Positions 16,533 through 23,645 of a stretch of 64,000 nucleotides of DNA are shown in pieces. The position numbers were made by a program, and so were the translations under genes. Position 1 is the stretch's first letter, and each line of letters begins with the position of its first letter. Location: contig NZ_JAOCQE010000007.1 of NCBI RefSeq assembly GCF_025290915.1, positions 1 through 64,000 on the forward strand, read 5' to 3'. This DNA is from Streptomyces sp. 15-116A. GTDB taxonomy: Bacteria; Actinomycetota; Actinomycetes; Streptomycetales; Streptomycetaceae. The notes beneath the pieces were generated by a model, which made no database searches, was not told where the DNA came from, and saw only the letters and a program-made list of their open reading frames with translations.

Positions 16533-17510
16533 ATGCAGCCACGGAACATGTCCATGAGCGGAGTCGTCGACCTCGCCGCGGTGAAGGCGGCCCAGGAGGC
16601 CAAGGCGAAGGCGGAGCAGGCGCGTGCCGAAGCGGCGCGCACGGGCGGCGGCACCGGTGCCGTCTCCCCGGCCGATCTCGTCATCGACGTCGACGAGGCC
16701 GGCTTCGAGCGCGACGTCCTGCAGCGCTCCACCGAGGTCCCGGTCGTCATCGACTTCTGGGCCGAGTGGTGCGAGCCCTGCAAGCAGCTGAGCCCCGTCC
16801 TGGAGCGGCTCGCGGTCGAGTACAACGGGCGCTTCCTCCTCGCCAAGATCGACGTCGACGCCAATCAGATGCTGATGCAGCAGTTCGGGATCCAGGGGAT
16901 CCCGGCGGTCTTCGCGGTGGTGGCCGGCCAGGCCCTGCCGCTGTTCCAGGGGGCGGCGGGCGAGGCGCAGATCCGCCAGACCCTGGACCAGCTGGTGCAG
17001 GTGGCCGAGCAGCGCTTCGGGCTCACCGGCCTCGTCGTCGACCCGGAGGCCGAGCCGGGGGGCGCACCGACCGCCCAGGCCGAGCCCGCCGGGCCGTACG
17101 ACGCCCTGCTGGAGGCCGCCGTGCAGGCGCTGGACGCGGGGGACCTGGGCGGCGCCGTCCAGGCGTACAAGAACGTGCTCGCCGACGACCCGGGCAACAC
17201 CGAGGCCAAACTGGGCCTCGCCCAGGCGGAGTTGCTCCAGCGTGTGCAGGGCATGGACCCGCAGCAGGTGCGCAAGGAGGCGGCCGAGAAGCCCAAGGAC
17301 GCCGCGGCGCAGATCGCCGCCGCCGACCTGGATCTGGTGGGCGGCCATGTCGAGGACGCCTTCGGCCGGCTCATCGACACCGTGGCGCGTACGGCGGGTG
17401 ACGACAGGGAGGCCGCGCGGGTGCGGCTGCTGGAGCTGTTCGAGGTCGTCGGCGCCGAGGATCCGCGCGTGATCGCCGCGCGCAGGGCCCTGGCCCGCGC
17501 CCTGTTCTGA
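16533..17510 (+). CDS. Thioredoxin-TPR co-chaperone (CnoX/YbbN-like)
   Basis: This 325-residue protein starts at an ATG with GGAGG nine bases upstream. After a charged coiled N-terminus (AAQEAKAKAEQARAEAAR), a thioredoxin domain spans about residues 55-155 with a WCEPCKQ active site, so both cysteines are present. The C-terminal 150 residues form TPR-like helices (GDLGGAVQAYKNVLADDPGN). E. coli CnoX protects proteins from chlorination and hands them to GroEL; the Streptomyces role is inferred. No signal peptide, so cytoplasmic. Confidence 0.85.
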   Translation: MQPRNMSMSGVVDLAAVKAAQEAKAKAEQARAEAARTGGGTGAVSPADLVIDVDEAGFERDVLQRSTEVPVVIDFWAEWCEPCKQLSPVLERLAVEYNGRFLLAKIDVDANQMLMQQFGIQGIPAVFAVVAGQALPLFQGAAGEAQIRQTLDQLVQVAEQRFGLTGLVVDPEAEPGGAPTAQAEPAGPYDALLEAAVQALDAGDLGGAVQAYKNVLADDPGNTEAKLGLAQAELLQRVQGMDPQQVRKEAAEKPKDAAAQIAAADLDLVGGHVEDAFGRLIDTVARTAGDDREAARVRLLELFEVVGAEDPRVIAARRALARALF

Positions 17511-17596
17511 GCAGGGCGGGCGGCGGGTTCGGGCCCCGCGTGCGGGGTACTCAGCACGTGGTGCCCGAGTGAAAGATTGGTCGCCGAGAGGTCACT

Positions 17597-17656
17597 GCGG
17601 CCGCGCTTTACCAAATCTTGGTAATCGCGGCCGCTGTTACTGCGAGTAAGTCGCAG
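17597..17656. promoter_or_regulatory. Cluster of inverted repeats in the long gap before the DUF6230 gene
   Basis: TTACCAA-ATC-TTGGTAA (17608-17624) is flanked on both sides by the self-complementary GCGGCCGC (17597-17604 and 17627-17634). Immediately after are TTACT-GCG-AGTAA (17637-17649) and the overlapping CTGCGA-GTAAG-TCGCAG (17640-17656). The AT-rich arms suggest protein-binding sites; the GC arms could also form a hairpin after the thioredoxin-TPR gene. Confidence 0.5.
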
Positions 17657-17764
17657 CCGTTGATCTGTCGGATTCTGTCCAGTGATCAATAGTTTTGTAC
17701 ACCCCCTTCGCGACACCCTGCGTCGCCGACCGAGACCCCTGCGTCGTACTGCGGTTATCCGGCC

Positions 17765-17780
17765 GTTACTAGCGAGTAAC
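17765..17780. promoter_or_regulatory. Second TTACT...AGTAA palindrome
   Basis: GTTACT-AGCG-AGTAAC is a perfect 6-bp dyad, 128 bases downstream of the related TTACT-GCG-AGTAA site, though with a spacer one base longer. It precedes the hairpin at 17919 and the DUF6230 gene. Confidence 0.45.
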
Positions 17781-17918
17781 GAACCCCCTTGTGCGGGCGG
17801 CGAGAATGCACCACGATCGGCGACGCTCGGTCCATTCCCGCACCCCGACAGCCGGTCGGGCCGCGGGGTCTCCTGGGTCCCCACCGAGCAGGGTCGGCGG
17901 CAATGACGCCGGTTCTTG

Positions 17919-17955
17919 GACAGGGGGGTCTTCGCCCTCAACGGCGAAGCCTGTC
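17919..17955 (+). promoter_or_regulatory. Strong bulged hairpin in the 5' region of the DUF6230 gene
   Basis: Two stacked stems are visible: outer GACAGG with CCTGTC, and inner CTTCGCC with GGCGAAG around a CTCAAC loop, with five unpaired bases on the left side only. It lies about 200 bases ahead of the start codon. It could be an attenuator, an RNA-binding-protein site, or part of a larger leader; no known riboswitch class is recognised. Confidence 0.45.
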
Positions 17956-18158
17956 CGGCAGGGTTGTGCGTGATGCGTGTCAGGCGCGACCAGTGGTTGT
18001 CGCTCGGGGGTGATCGCCGGTGATTCGGGTGCGTTGTGCGCCGCCGAGTCGGGCGCTCTCCTTCCCGAGGACGTAGCACTTCTCCCATCCCTGCCCTGCT
18101 GAGCCGTCGTCATGGCGGCCGGCCGGAGCAGGAGATGTACGTCCGAGAAGGAGGAAAT

Positions 18159-18788
18159 ATGGAGTCCCAGGTGCGTGGCGGGACCAGATGGAAGCGGTTC
18201 GCTGTGGTCATGGTGCCCAGCGTCGCCGCCACGGCAGCGATAGGTGTCGCCCTCGCGCAGGGTGCTCTCGCCGCTTCGTTCAGCGTGTCGGGTCAGTCGT
18301 TCAAGGTGACGGCGGAGAGGCTCGAAGGCAAGGGCTTCTCGCAGTACGGCGCGATCGACGAGGGCTACACGCTCAAGGGTGAGAAGGTCCATCACCCCGT
18401 CGCCGTCTCCGCGTTCAAGTCCGCGGAGATCACGGGCATGTGCCAGTCGGTCGTCACCCCGACCCCGTTCGGCAACGTCAGCCTGCAGCTGAAGGCCGGC
18501 GGCGGCGGCAAGCCGGTCGAGGCGGAGAACCTGTACATCGACGTCGAGGACCTCGGCGCCGACGCCACCTTCCGCAACATCGACATCGGTGTTGCCGCCA
18601 AGGACGCCACCAAGGGTCCGGGCATGAAGGGCGGCAAGGAGCAGGCCAACCCGTACGGGTTCGCCCAGCAGGCCGAGTCCGCGACGCTGACCGACGTGAA
18701 GCAGACGGCGTGGGCGACCACCGCCGGAACCTTCAAGCTGAGCGGCCTGAAGATGTCGCTCTCGGCAGGTACCAAGGAGTGCTACTAA
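18159..18788 (+). CDS. Exported DUF6230-family protein (annotated cholesterol esterase in some Streptomyces)
   Basis: The ATG at 18159 follows AAGGAGG. The 209-residue protein has a clear signal peptide (WKRFAVVMVPSVAAT core, cleavage near ALA-ASF at about residue 39) and a mature domain of about 170 residues with two cysteines (GMCQSV, and KECY at the very end) that could form a disulfide. I recall that a Streptomyces cholesterol esterase founded this family, so hydrolysis of lipid esters is possible. No GxSxG motif is seen. First gene of a three-gene run with DUF6114 and a low-complexity exported protein. Confidence 0.8.
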   Translation: MESQVRGGTRWKRFAVVMVPSVAATAAIGVALAQGALAASFSVSGQSFKVTAERLEGKGFSQYGAIDEGYTLKGEKVHHPVAVSAFKSAEITGMCQSVVTPTPFGNVSLQLKAGGGGKPVEAENLYIDVEDLGADATFRNIDIGVAAKDATKGPGMKGGKEQANPYGFAQQAESATLTDVKQTAWATTAGTFKLSGLKMSLSAGTKECY

Positions 18789-18904
18789 GCACTCGCTGAC
18801 GGGCGGGGGCGCTGTGGCACCCCCGCCCGTCCACCTTCCGGCCGCGCCTTCACGCGCGGCGCACATCACCACCACAGCAACGCCGTACCAGGGAGCTGTT
18901 TTCC

Positions 18905-19474
18905 ATGAGCGCCGAGACTCCTGCCGCAGCCGGCCAGTTCACCCGCCGGAGGCTGCAGTTCCGCGCCTGGCGGGGCGCGCGGCCGTTCTGGGCCGGCCTG
19001 TTCGTCATGCTCGGCGGACTCCCCATCGCCTACTTCCCGTACGCGAATCTCCAGATCGGACATCTGACGCTGGCCATGGCGACCACCGCGGGCGCCGGGT
19101 CCCTGATCATCGGCGTGCTGCTCGTCGTCCTCGGCGTCAGCCTCTGGTTCCAGAAGCACGTCCGGTTCTTCGCGGGTGTCGCCGCGATCCTGCTGGCGCT
19201 GGTGTCCATCCCCGTCTCCAACCTCGGCGGCTTCCTCATCGGCTTCCTCCTCTCCCTCGTGGGCGGGGCGATGGCCGTGTCGTGGGCGCCGGGCGCACCG
19301 CCCGAGCAGGAGCCCGGGACGGCCGCGGGCGAGCGGGGCGGATCCCCGGAGGGCGCGGACACCGACACCACGCTGCTGAAGCAGGCCGACGACCCGGCCA
19401 CGGTGGGCGAGCCCAACGATCTGTCAGGAACGAGCCCGGCGAACGGGGCGAACGGGAGGCACAGTGCCGGCTGA
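18905..19474 (+). CDS. DUF6114 membrane protein
   Basis: A 189-residue protein with four hydrophobic helices between about residues 27 and 130 (FWAGLFVMLGGLPIAYF; LAMATTAGAGSLIIGVLLVVL; FFAGVAAILLALVSI; LIGFLLSLVGGAMAV) and a cytoplasmic acidic Gly/Pro/Thr tail of about 60 residues. It lies 116 bases after DUF6230 and overlaps the next gene by 11 bases. The pair DUF6230-DUF6114 recurs in Streptomyces; function unknown, perhaps anchoring or exporting its neighbours. Confidence 0.82.
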   Translation: MSAETPAAAGQFTRRRLQFRAWRGARPFWAGLFVMLGGLPIAYFPYANLQIGHLTLAMATTAGAGSLIIGVLLVVLGVSLWFQKHVRFFAGVAAILLALVSIPVSNLGGFLIGFLLSLVGGAMAVSWAPGAPPEQEPGTAAGERGGSPEGADTDTTLLKQADDPATVGEPNDLSGTSPANGANGRHSAG

Positions 19475-20831
19475 CGAGGTGACCCACGGGGCTGATGTGG
19501 AGGCGTCCCGTGTGAGAACCGGGCCGCGCCACGCGGCACCCAAGAAGCCGCTGTTCACCAGGTTCCACATGCCGGCCGGGAAGGCGATAGCCATCGCGGC
19601 GATGCCGACCGCGGTCCTCATGGGCATGGGGTTCACGCCGACGCTCGCCCAGGCCGACGACCAGCCGGGCAAGAAGGCGCCCTCGAACAGCCTGACCGCG
19701 GACGAGTTCAAGGAGTGCCTGGCGGCCCTGGAGGAGGCCGAGAAGGACGGCAAGGAGGACGACGAGGACAAGACCTCCGCGTCGCCCACGCCGTCCCCGT
19801 CGGCGAGCGAGGCCGCCGAGGAGGAGAAGCCGGCCGACAAGCCGAGCAGCGAGGCCGAGGCGCCTCGGGCCCCGGCCGCCGGTTCGGGTGCTGAGCAGGA
19901 AGCGGACAAGGACGCGTCCTCTTCGCCGGATTCAGGTTCCGGCGACCAGGCCGAGCCCGCGCCCGCCCCGTCCGCGACCGCCCCCGAGCAGCCCGCGCCG
20001 TCCCCCTCGGAGACCGACAAGAACCTCCTCGAGAAGATCGGGGACGGGATCAAGGACATCTTCACGCCCGGGGACCAGGACGCCGAGGCGAGCCCGAGCC
20101 CCACCCCGTCCGCCTCCGCGACCGAAGCCGCGAAGGAGGAAGCGGCCGACCCCGCGCAGGAGACCACCGAGAAGGTCACCGGCACGGCGAAGGACGCAAC
20201 CGAGGACGCCGGCGAGAAGGCGACCGAAGCGGCGAAGGACGCGGGCGAGGCGGCGGAGGAGACCGTCGAGAAGGCCGAGGAGGCCGCCGAGGCCACCCCG
20301 GAGGCCACCGCCTCGCCGAGCCCCAGCCCCTCCAAGAGCGCCGGCGTCGACCCCGAGGACTGCCCGGTCGCCACCGACGCCGAGGGCGGCATCGACAACA
20401 CGGTCCCGCTGCCCGACGACCCCTGGTTCCTGGACGCCAGCTCGCTGCTGCTGAAGGGCGCCGACTACAAGGGCGTCGTCGAGGTGAAGACGGCCAACGG
20501 CACCGTCAAGAAGGTGCTGAAGTACGTCATCTCCGGCGGTACCGACATCGGCGACCTGCACCAGACGGTCAAGGACCCGGCGACCGGCAAGACGTACCAC
20601 GTGCAGGCCGAGAAGGGGTCGACCTCCACCATCCGCGAGGGCGACACCGTGATGTACACGGAGAGCATCTCCGGGAACCTGCTCGGGCTGATCCCGATCA
20701 CGTTCGACCCGGAGCACCCGCCGCCGCTGAACATCCCACTGATCTACTTCACCAACGTGAAGGTGCAGCAGGCCGGCCAGTTCGGCGGGACCCTGCACGT
20801 GCCCGGGCTGCACCAGTACGTCACCGACTGA
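19464..20831 (+). CDS. Exported protein with Ala/Glu/Pro-rich low-complexity middle
   Basis: The GTG at 19464 lies inside the DUF6114 gene. The 455-residue product has an export signal (MPAGKAIAIAAMPTAVLMG, cleavage near AQA-DD at about residue 64). A region of about 220 residues follows, rich in Ala, Glu, Lys, Pro and Ser with repeated EKA/EAA heptads (coiled-coil-like). The globular C-terminal domain of about 160 residues starts DPEDCPVATDAEGG. No transmembrane helix beyond the signal and no recognisable catalytic motif. Its context suggests a surface or wall-spanning stalk working with DUF6230 and DUF6114. Confidence 0.78.
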   Translation: MPADEVTHGADVEASRVRTGPRHAAPKKPLFTRFHMPAGKAIAIAAMPTAVLMGMGFTPTLAQADDQPGKKAPSNSLTADEFKECLAALEEAEKDGKEDDEDKTSASPTPSPSASEAAEEEKPADKPSSEAEAPRAPAAGSGAEQEADKDASSSPDSGSGDQAEPAPAPSATAPEQPAPSPSETDKNLLEKIGDGIKDIFTPGDQDAEASPSPTPSASATEAAKEEAADPAQETTEKVTGTAKDATEDAGEKATEAAKDAGEAAEETVEKAEEAAEATPEATASPSPSPSKSAGVDPEDCPVATDAEGGIDNTVPLPDDPWFLDASSLLLKGADYKGVVEVKTANGTVKKVLKYVISGGTDIGDLHQTVKDPATGKTYHVQAEKGSTSTIREGDTVMYTESISGNLLGLIPITFDPEHPPPLNIPLIYFTNVKVQQAGQFGGTLHVPGLHQYVTD

Positions 20832-20868
20832 GCCCGCGTCAGAAGCCTTTCCGGGAGCCGCTCACACA

Positions 20869-20906
20869 CCGAGGGCGCCCCCTGATCAATCAGGGGGCGC
20901 CCTCGG
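20869..20906. terminator. Bidirectional terminator between the low-complexity gene and pyk
   Basis: A perfect 18-bp stem (20869-20886 with 20889-20906) has a two-base turn inside a TGATCA core. It lies between convergent stops and can serve both strands. Confidence 0.9.
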
Positions 20907-20925
20907 CGTCGTATCACTCGATGTG

Positions 20926-22353
20926 TCAGCTGGTCGGGCCGCCCAGGTGGTGGACGCGGACCATGTTGGTGGTGCCGGGGACGCCGGGCGGGGAGCCGGC
21001 GGTGATCACCACGATGTCGCCCTCGTTGAACCGGCTGAGCCGGACCAGCTCCTGCTCGACCAGCTCGACCATCTCGTCGGTGCTGTTCACGAACGGCACC
21101 ACGTGCGGCTCCACGCCCCAGCTGAGCGTCAGCTGGTTGCGGGTGGCCTCGTCCGTGGTGAACGCCAGGATCGGCTGCACGGCGCGATAACGGCACAGCC
21201 GCCGCGCGGTGTCGCCGGACTGGGTGAAGGCCACCAGGCCCTTGCCACCGAGGAAGTCGGCGATCTCGCAGGCCGCGCGGGCCACCGAACCGCCCTGCGT
21301 GCGCGGCTTCTTGCCCGGCACCAGCGGCTGCAGGCCCTTGGACAGCAGCTCCTGCTCGGCCGCCTGGACGATCTTCGACATCGTCTTGACGGTCTCGATC
21401 GGGTAGGCGCCGACCGAGGACTCCGCCGACAGCATCACCGCGTCCGCGCCGTCCAGGATCGCGTTGGCCACGTCGGAGGCCTCGGCGCGGGTCGGCCGCG
21501 AGTTGGTGATCATCGACTCCATCATCTGGGTCGCCACGATCACCGGCTTGGCGTTGCGCCGGCACAGCTCGATCAGGCGCTTCTGCACCATGGGGACCTT
21601 CTCGAGCGGGTACTCGACGGCGAGGTCGCCGCGGGCGACCATCACACCGTCGAACGCCATCACGACGTCCTCCATGTTCTCCACCGCCTGCGGCTTCTCC
21701 ACCTTGGCGATGACCGGGACGCGGCGGCCCTCCTCGTCCATCACGCGGTGGACGTCGGCGACGTCCTTGGCGTCCCGCACGAAGGACAGGGCGACCAGGT
21801 CGCAGCCCATCCGCAGGGCGAAGCGCAGGTCCTCGACGTCCTTCTCGCTCAGCGCGGGCACGTTGACGGCCGCGCCGGGCAGGTTGATGCCCTTGTGGTC
21901 GGAGATGACGCCGCCCTCGATGACGATCGTCTTCACCCGGGGGCCCTCGACCTCGGTGACCTTCAGCTCGACGTTGCCGTCGTTGATGAGCACCTGGTCG
22001 CCCTTGGCCACATCGCCGGGCAGGCCCTTGTAGGTCGTCCCGCAGATCGTCTTGTCGCCGGGGACGTCCTCGGTGGTGATGGTGAACTCGTCACCGCGCA
22101 CCAGCTCGACGGGACCCTCGGCGAAGGTCTCCAGACGGATCTTCGGGCCCTGGAGGTCGGCGAGGACGCCGATGGCCCTGCCCGTCTCCTTGGACGCGGC
22201 ACGGACCCGGTCGTAGCGGGCCTGGTGCTCGGCGTGGGTGCCGTGGCTGAAGTTGAAGCGGGCCACGTTCATGCCGGCTTCGATCAGGGCGACGAGTTGC
22301 TCGTGGGAGTCGACCGCGGGGCCGAGAGTACAGACGATTTTCGAACGGCGCAT
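20926..22353 (-). CDS. pyk: Pyruvate kinase
   Basis: A 475-residue glycolytic enzyme converting PEP and ADP to pyruvate and ATP. Visible motifs are MRRSKIVCTLGPA, MNVARFNFSHG, the catalytic lysine region PVIAKVEKPQAVENM (about residues 218-232), MVARGDLAVE, and VATQMMESM. The C-terminal domain is complete. It is the last of three minus-strand genes pta-ackA-pyk, but is separated from ackA by an 83-base AT-rich gap holding its own probable promoter. S. coelicolor has two pyruvate kinases; this position matches the copy next to ackA (memory-based). Confidence 0.97.
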   Translation of the reverse strand: MRRSKIVCTLGPAVDSHEQLVALIEAGMNVARFNFSHGTHAEHQARYDRVRAASKETGRAIGVLADLQGPKIRLETFAEGPVELVRGDEFTITTEDVPGDKTICGTTYKGLPGDVAKGDQVLINDGNVELKVTEVEGPRVKTIVIEGGVISDHKGINLPGAAVNVPALSEKDVEDLRFALRMGCDLVALSFVRDAKDVADVHRVMDEEGRRVPVIAKVEKPQAVENMEDVVMAFDGVMVARGDLAVEYPLEKVPMVQKRLIELCRRNAKPVIVATQMMESMITNSRPTRAEASDVANAILDGADAVMLSAESSVGAYPIETVKTMSKIVQAAEQELLSKGLQPLVPGKKPRTQGGSVARAACEIADFLGGKGLVAFTQSGDTARRLCRYRAVQPILAFTTDEATRNQLTLSWGVEPHVVPFVNSTDEMVELVEQELVRLSRFNEGDIVVITAGSPPGVPGTTNMVRVHHLGGPTS

Positions 22354-22380
22354 GGGGCGATCCTATCGGTTTGTTTCGCA

Positions 22381-22394
22381 ACGGAATATTCCGT
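22381..22394. promoter_or_regulatory. Palindrome upstream of pyk
   Basis: ACGGAATATTCCGT is a perfect 14-bp palindrome 28-41 bases before the pyk start, in a locally AT-rich gap. A further CGGAA at 22399-22403 makes a second overlapping dyad with TTCCG (22389-22393). Likely a repressor or activator site. Confidence 0.5.
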
Positions 22395-22436
22395 CTGGCG
22401 GAAAATACAAATGAGATTCCCGATGCTCACTTGTTC

Positions 22437-23645
22437 TCAGTTGTTGTTTCCGACCAGTGCGTATGTCTGAGTGGCGATCTCCATTTCCTCGTCCGTCGGA
22501 ACCACCGCGACCGCGACCCGCGCGCCCTCGGGCGAGATCAGCCGTGGCTCACCGCCGCGTACGGCGTTGCACTCCTCGTCCACCGCGAGGCCCAGCGACT
22601 CCAGGCCCGCCACGGCCGCCGAGCGCACCTCGGCGGCGTTCTCGCCGACCCCGGCGGTGAACGCCACCGCGTCCACGTGCCCGAGAACGGCGTAATAGGC
22701 ACCGATGTACTTCTTCAACCGGTGAATGTAGATGTCGAACGCGAGCTTCGCCTGTTCGTCGCCCTCGTCGATCCTGCGGCGGATCTCCCGCATGTCGTTG
22801 TCACCGCACAGTCCGATGAGACCGCTCTTCTTGTTGAGAAGAGTGTCGATCTCGTCGGCGGACATTTCACCAACACGCATCAAATGGAAGATGACGGCCG
22901 GGTCCATGTCACCCGACCGCGTACCCATCACCAGCCCCTCCAAGGGGGTCAGCCCCATCGAGGTGTCCACGCACCGGCCGCCCCGCACGGCCGAGGCCGA
23001 GGCCCCGTTGCCCAGGTGCAGCACGATGACGTTGACCTCCTCGGGCGCCCTGCCCAGCAGCTCGGCCGTCGCCCGGGAGACATACGCGTGCGAGGTGCCG
23101 TGGAAGCCGTAGCGGCGGATGCGGTGCGCGTCGGCGGTCTCCACGTCGATCGCGTAGCGGGCCGCCGACTCCGGCATCGTGGTGTGGAAGGCGGTGTCGA
23201 ACACGGCCACCTGCGGCAGATCCGGGCGCAGCGCCATCGCCGTACGGATACCGGTGAGGTTGGCCGGGTTGTGCAGCGGCGCCACCGGGATCAGCCGCTC
23301 GATCTCGGCGAGCACCGCGTCGTCGACGACGGTCGGCTCGGTGAAGTGCTTGCCGCCGTGTACCACGCGGTGGCCGATCGCGGCCAGCTCGGGGGAGTCC
23401 GGGCCGAGACCGTCCGCCGCCAGCTCCTCGGACATCGCCTTCAGGGCGGCCTCGTGGTCGGCGACCGGCCCGGTCCGCTCCCGGGTCTCCCCGGTCGCCA
23501 CGACCGTGTGCTTCACCCGGGAGCTCTCCTCCCCGATCCGCTCCACGAGGCCCGTGGCCAGCCGGCTGCTGTCGCGCATGTCGAGGAGCTGGTACTTCAC
23601 CGACGACGAGCCGGAGTTGAGGACGAGGACACGCGTGGCAGTCAC
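22437..23645 (-). CDS. ackA: Acetate kinase
   Basis: The GTG at 23645 overlaps the pta stop (GTGA), giving 402 residues. AckA interconverts acetyl-phosphate plus ADP with acetate plus ATP. The family start RVLVLNSGSSSVKYQL, the signature YGFHGTSHAYVS, VLHLGNGASASAV, and the C-terminal FTAGVGENAAEVRS are all present. It is translationally coupled to pta, together forming the acetyl-CoA/acetate switch. Confidence 0.97.
   Translation of the reverse strand: MTATRVLVLNSGSSSVKYQLLDMRDSSRLATGLVERIGEESSRVKHTVVATGETRERTGPVADHEAALKAMSEELAADGLGPDSPELAAIGHRVVHGGKHFTEPTVVDDAVLAEIERLIPVAPLHNPANLTGIRTAMALRPDLPQVAVFDTAFHTTMPESAARYAIDVETADAHRIRRYGFHGTSHAYVSRATAELLGRAPEEVNVIVLHLGNGASASAVRGGRCVDTSMGLTPLEGLVMGTRSGDMDPAVIFHLMRVGEMSADEIDTLLNKKSGLIGLCGDNDMREIRRRIDEGDEQAKLAFDIYIHRLKKYIGAYYAVLGHVDAVAFTAGVGENAAEVRSAAVAGLESLGLAVDEECNAVRGGEPRLISPEGARVAVAVVPTDEEMEIATQTYALVGNNN

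Noticed and set aside
19770-20330. Low-complexity DNA as a non-coding repeat block
   Set aside because: The frame is open throughout, with codon-position bias and conserved domains on both sides.
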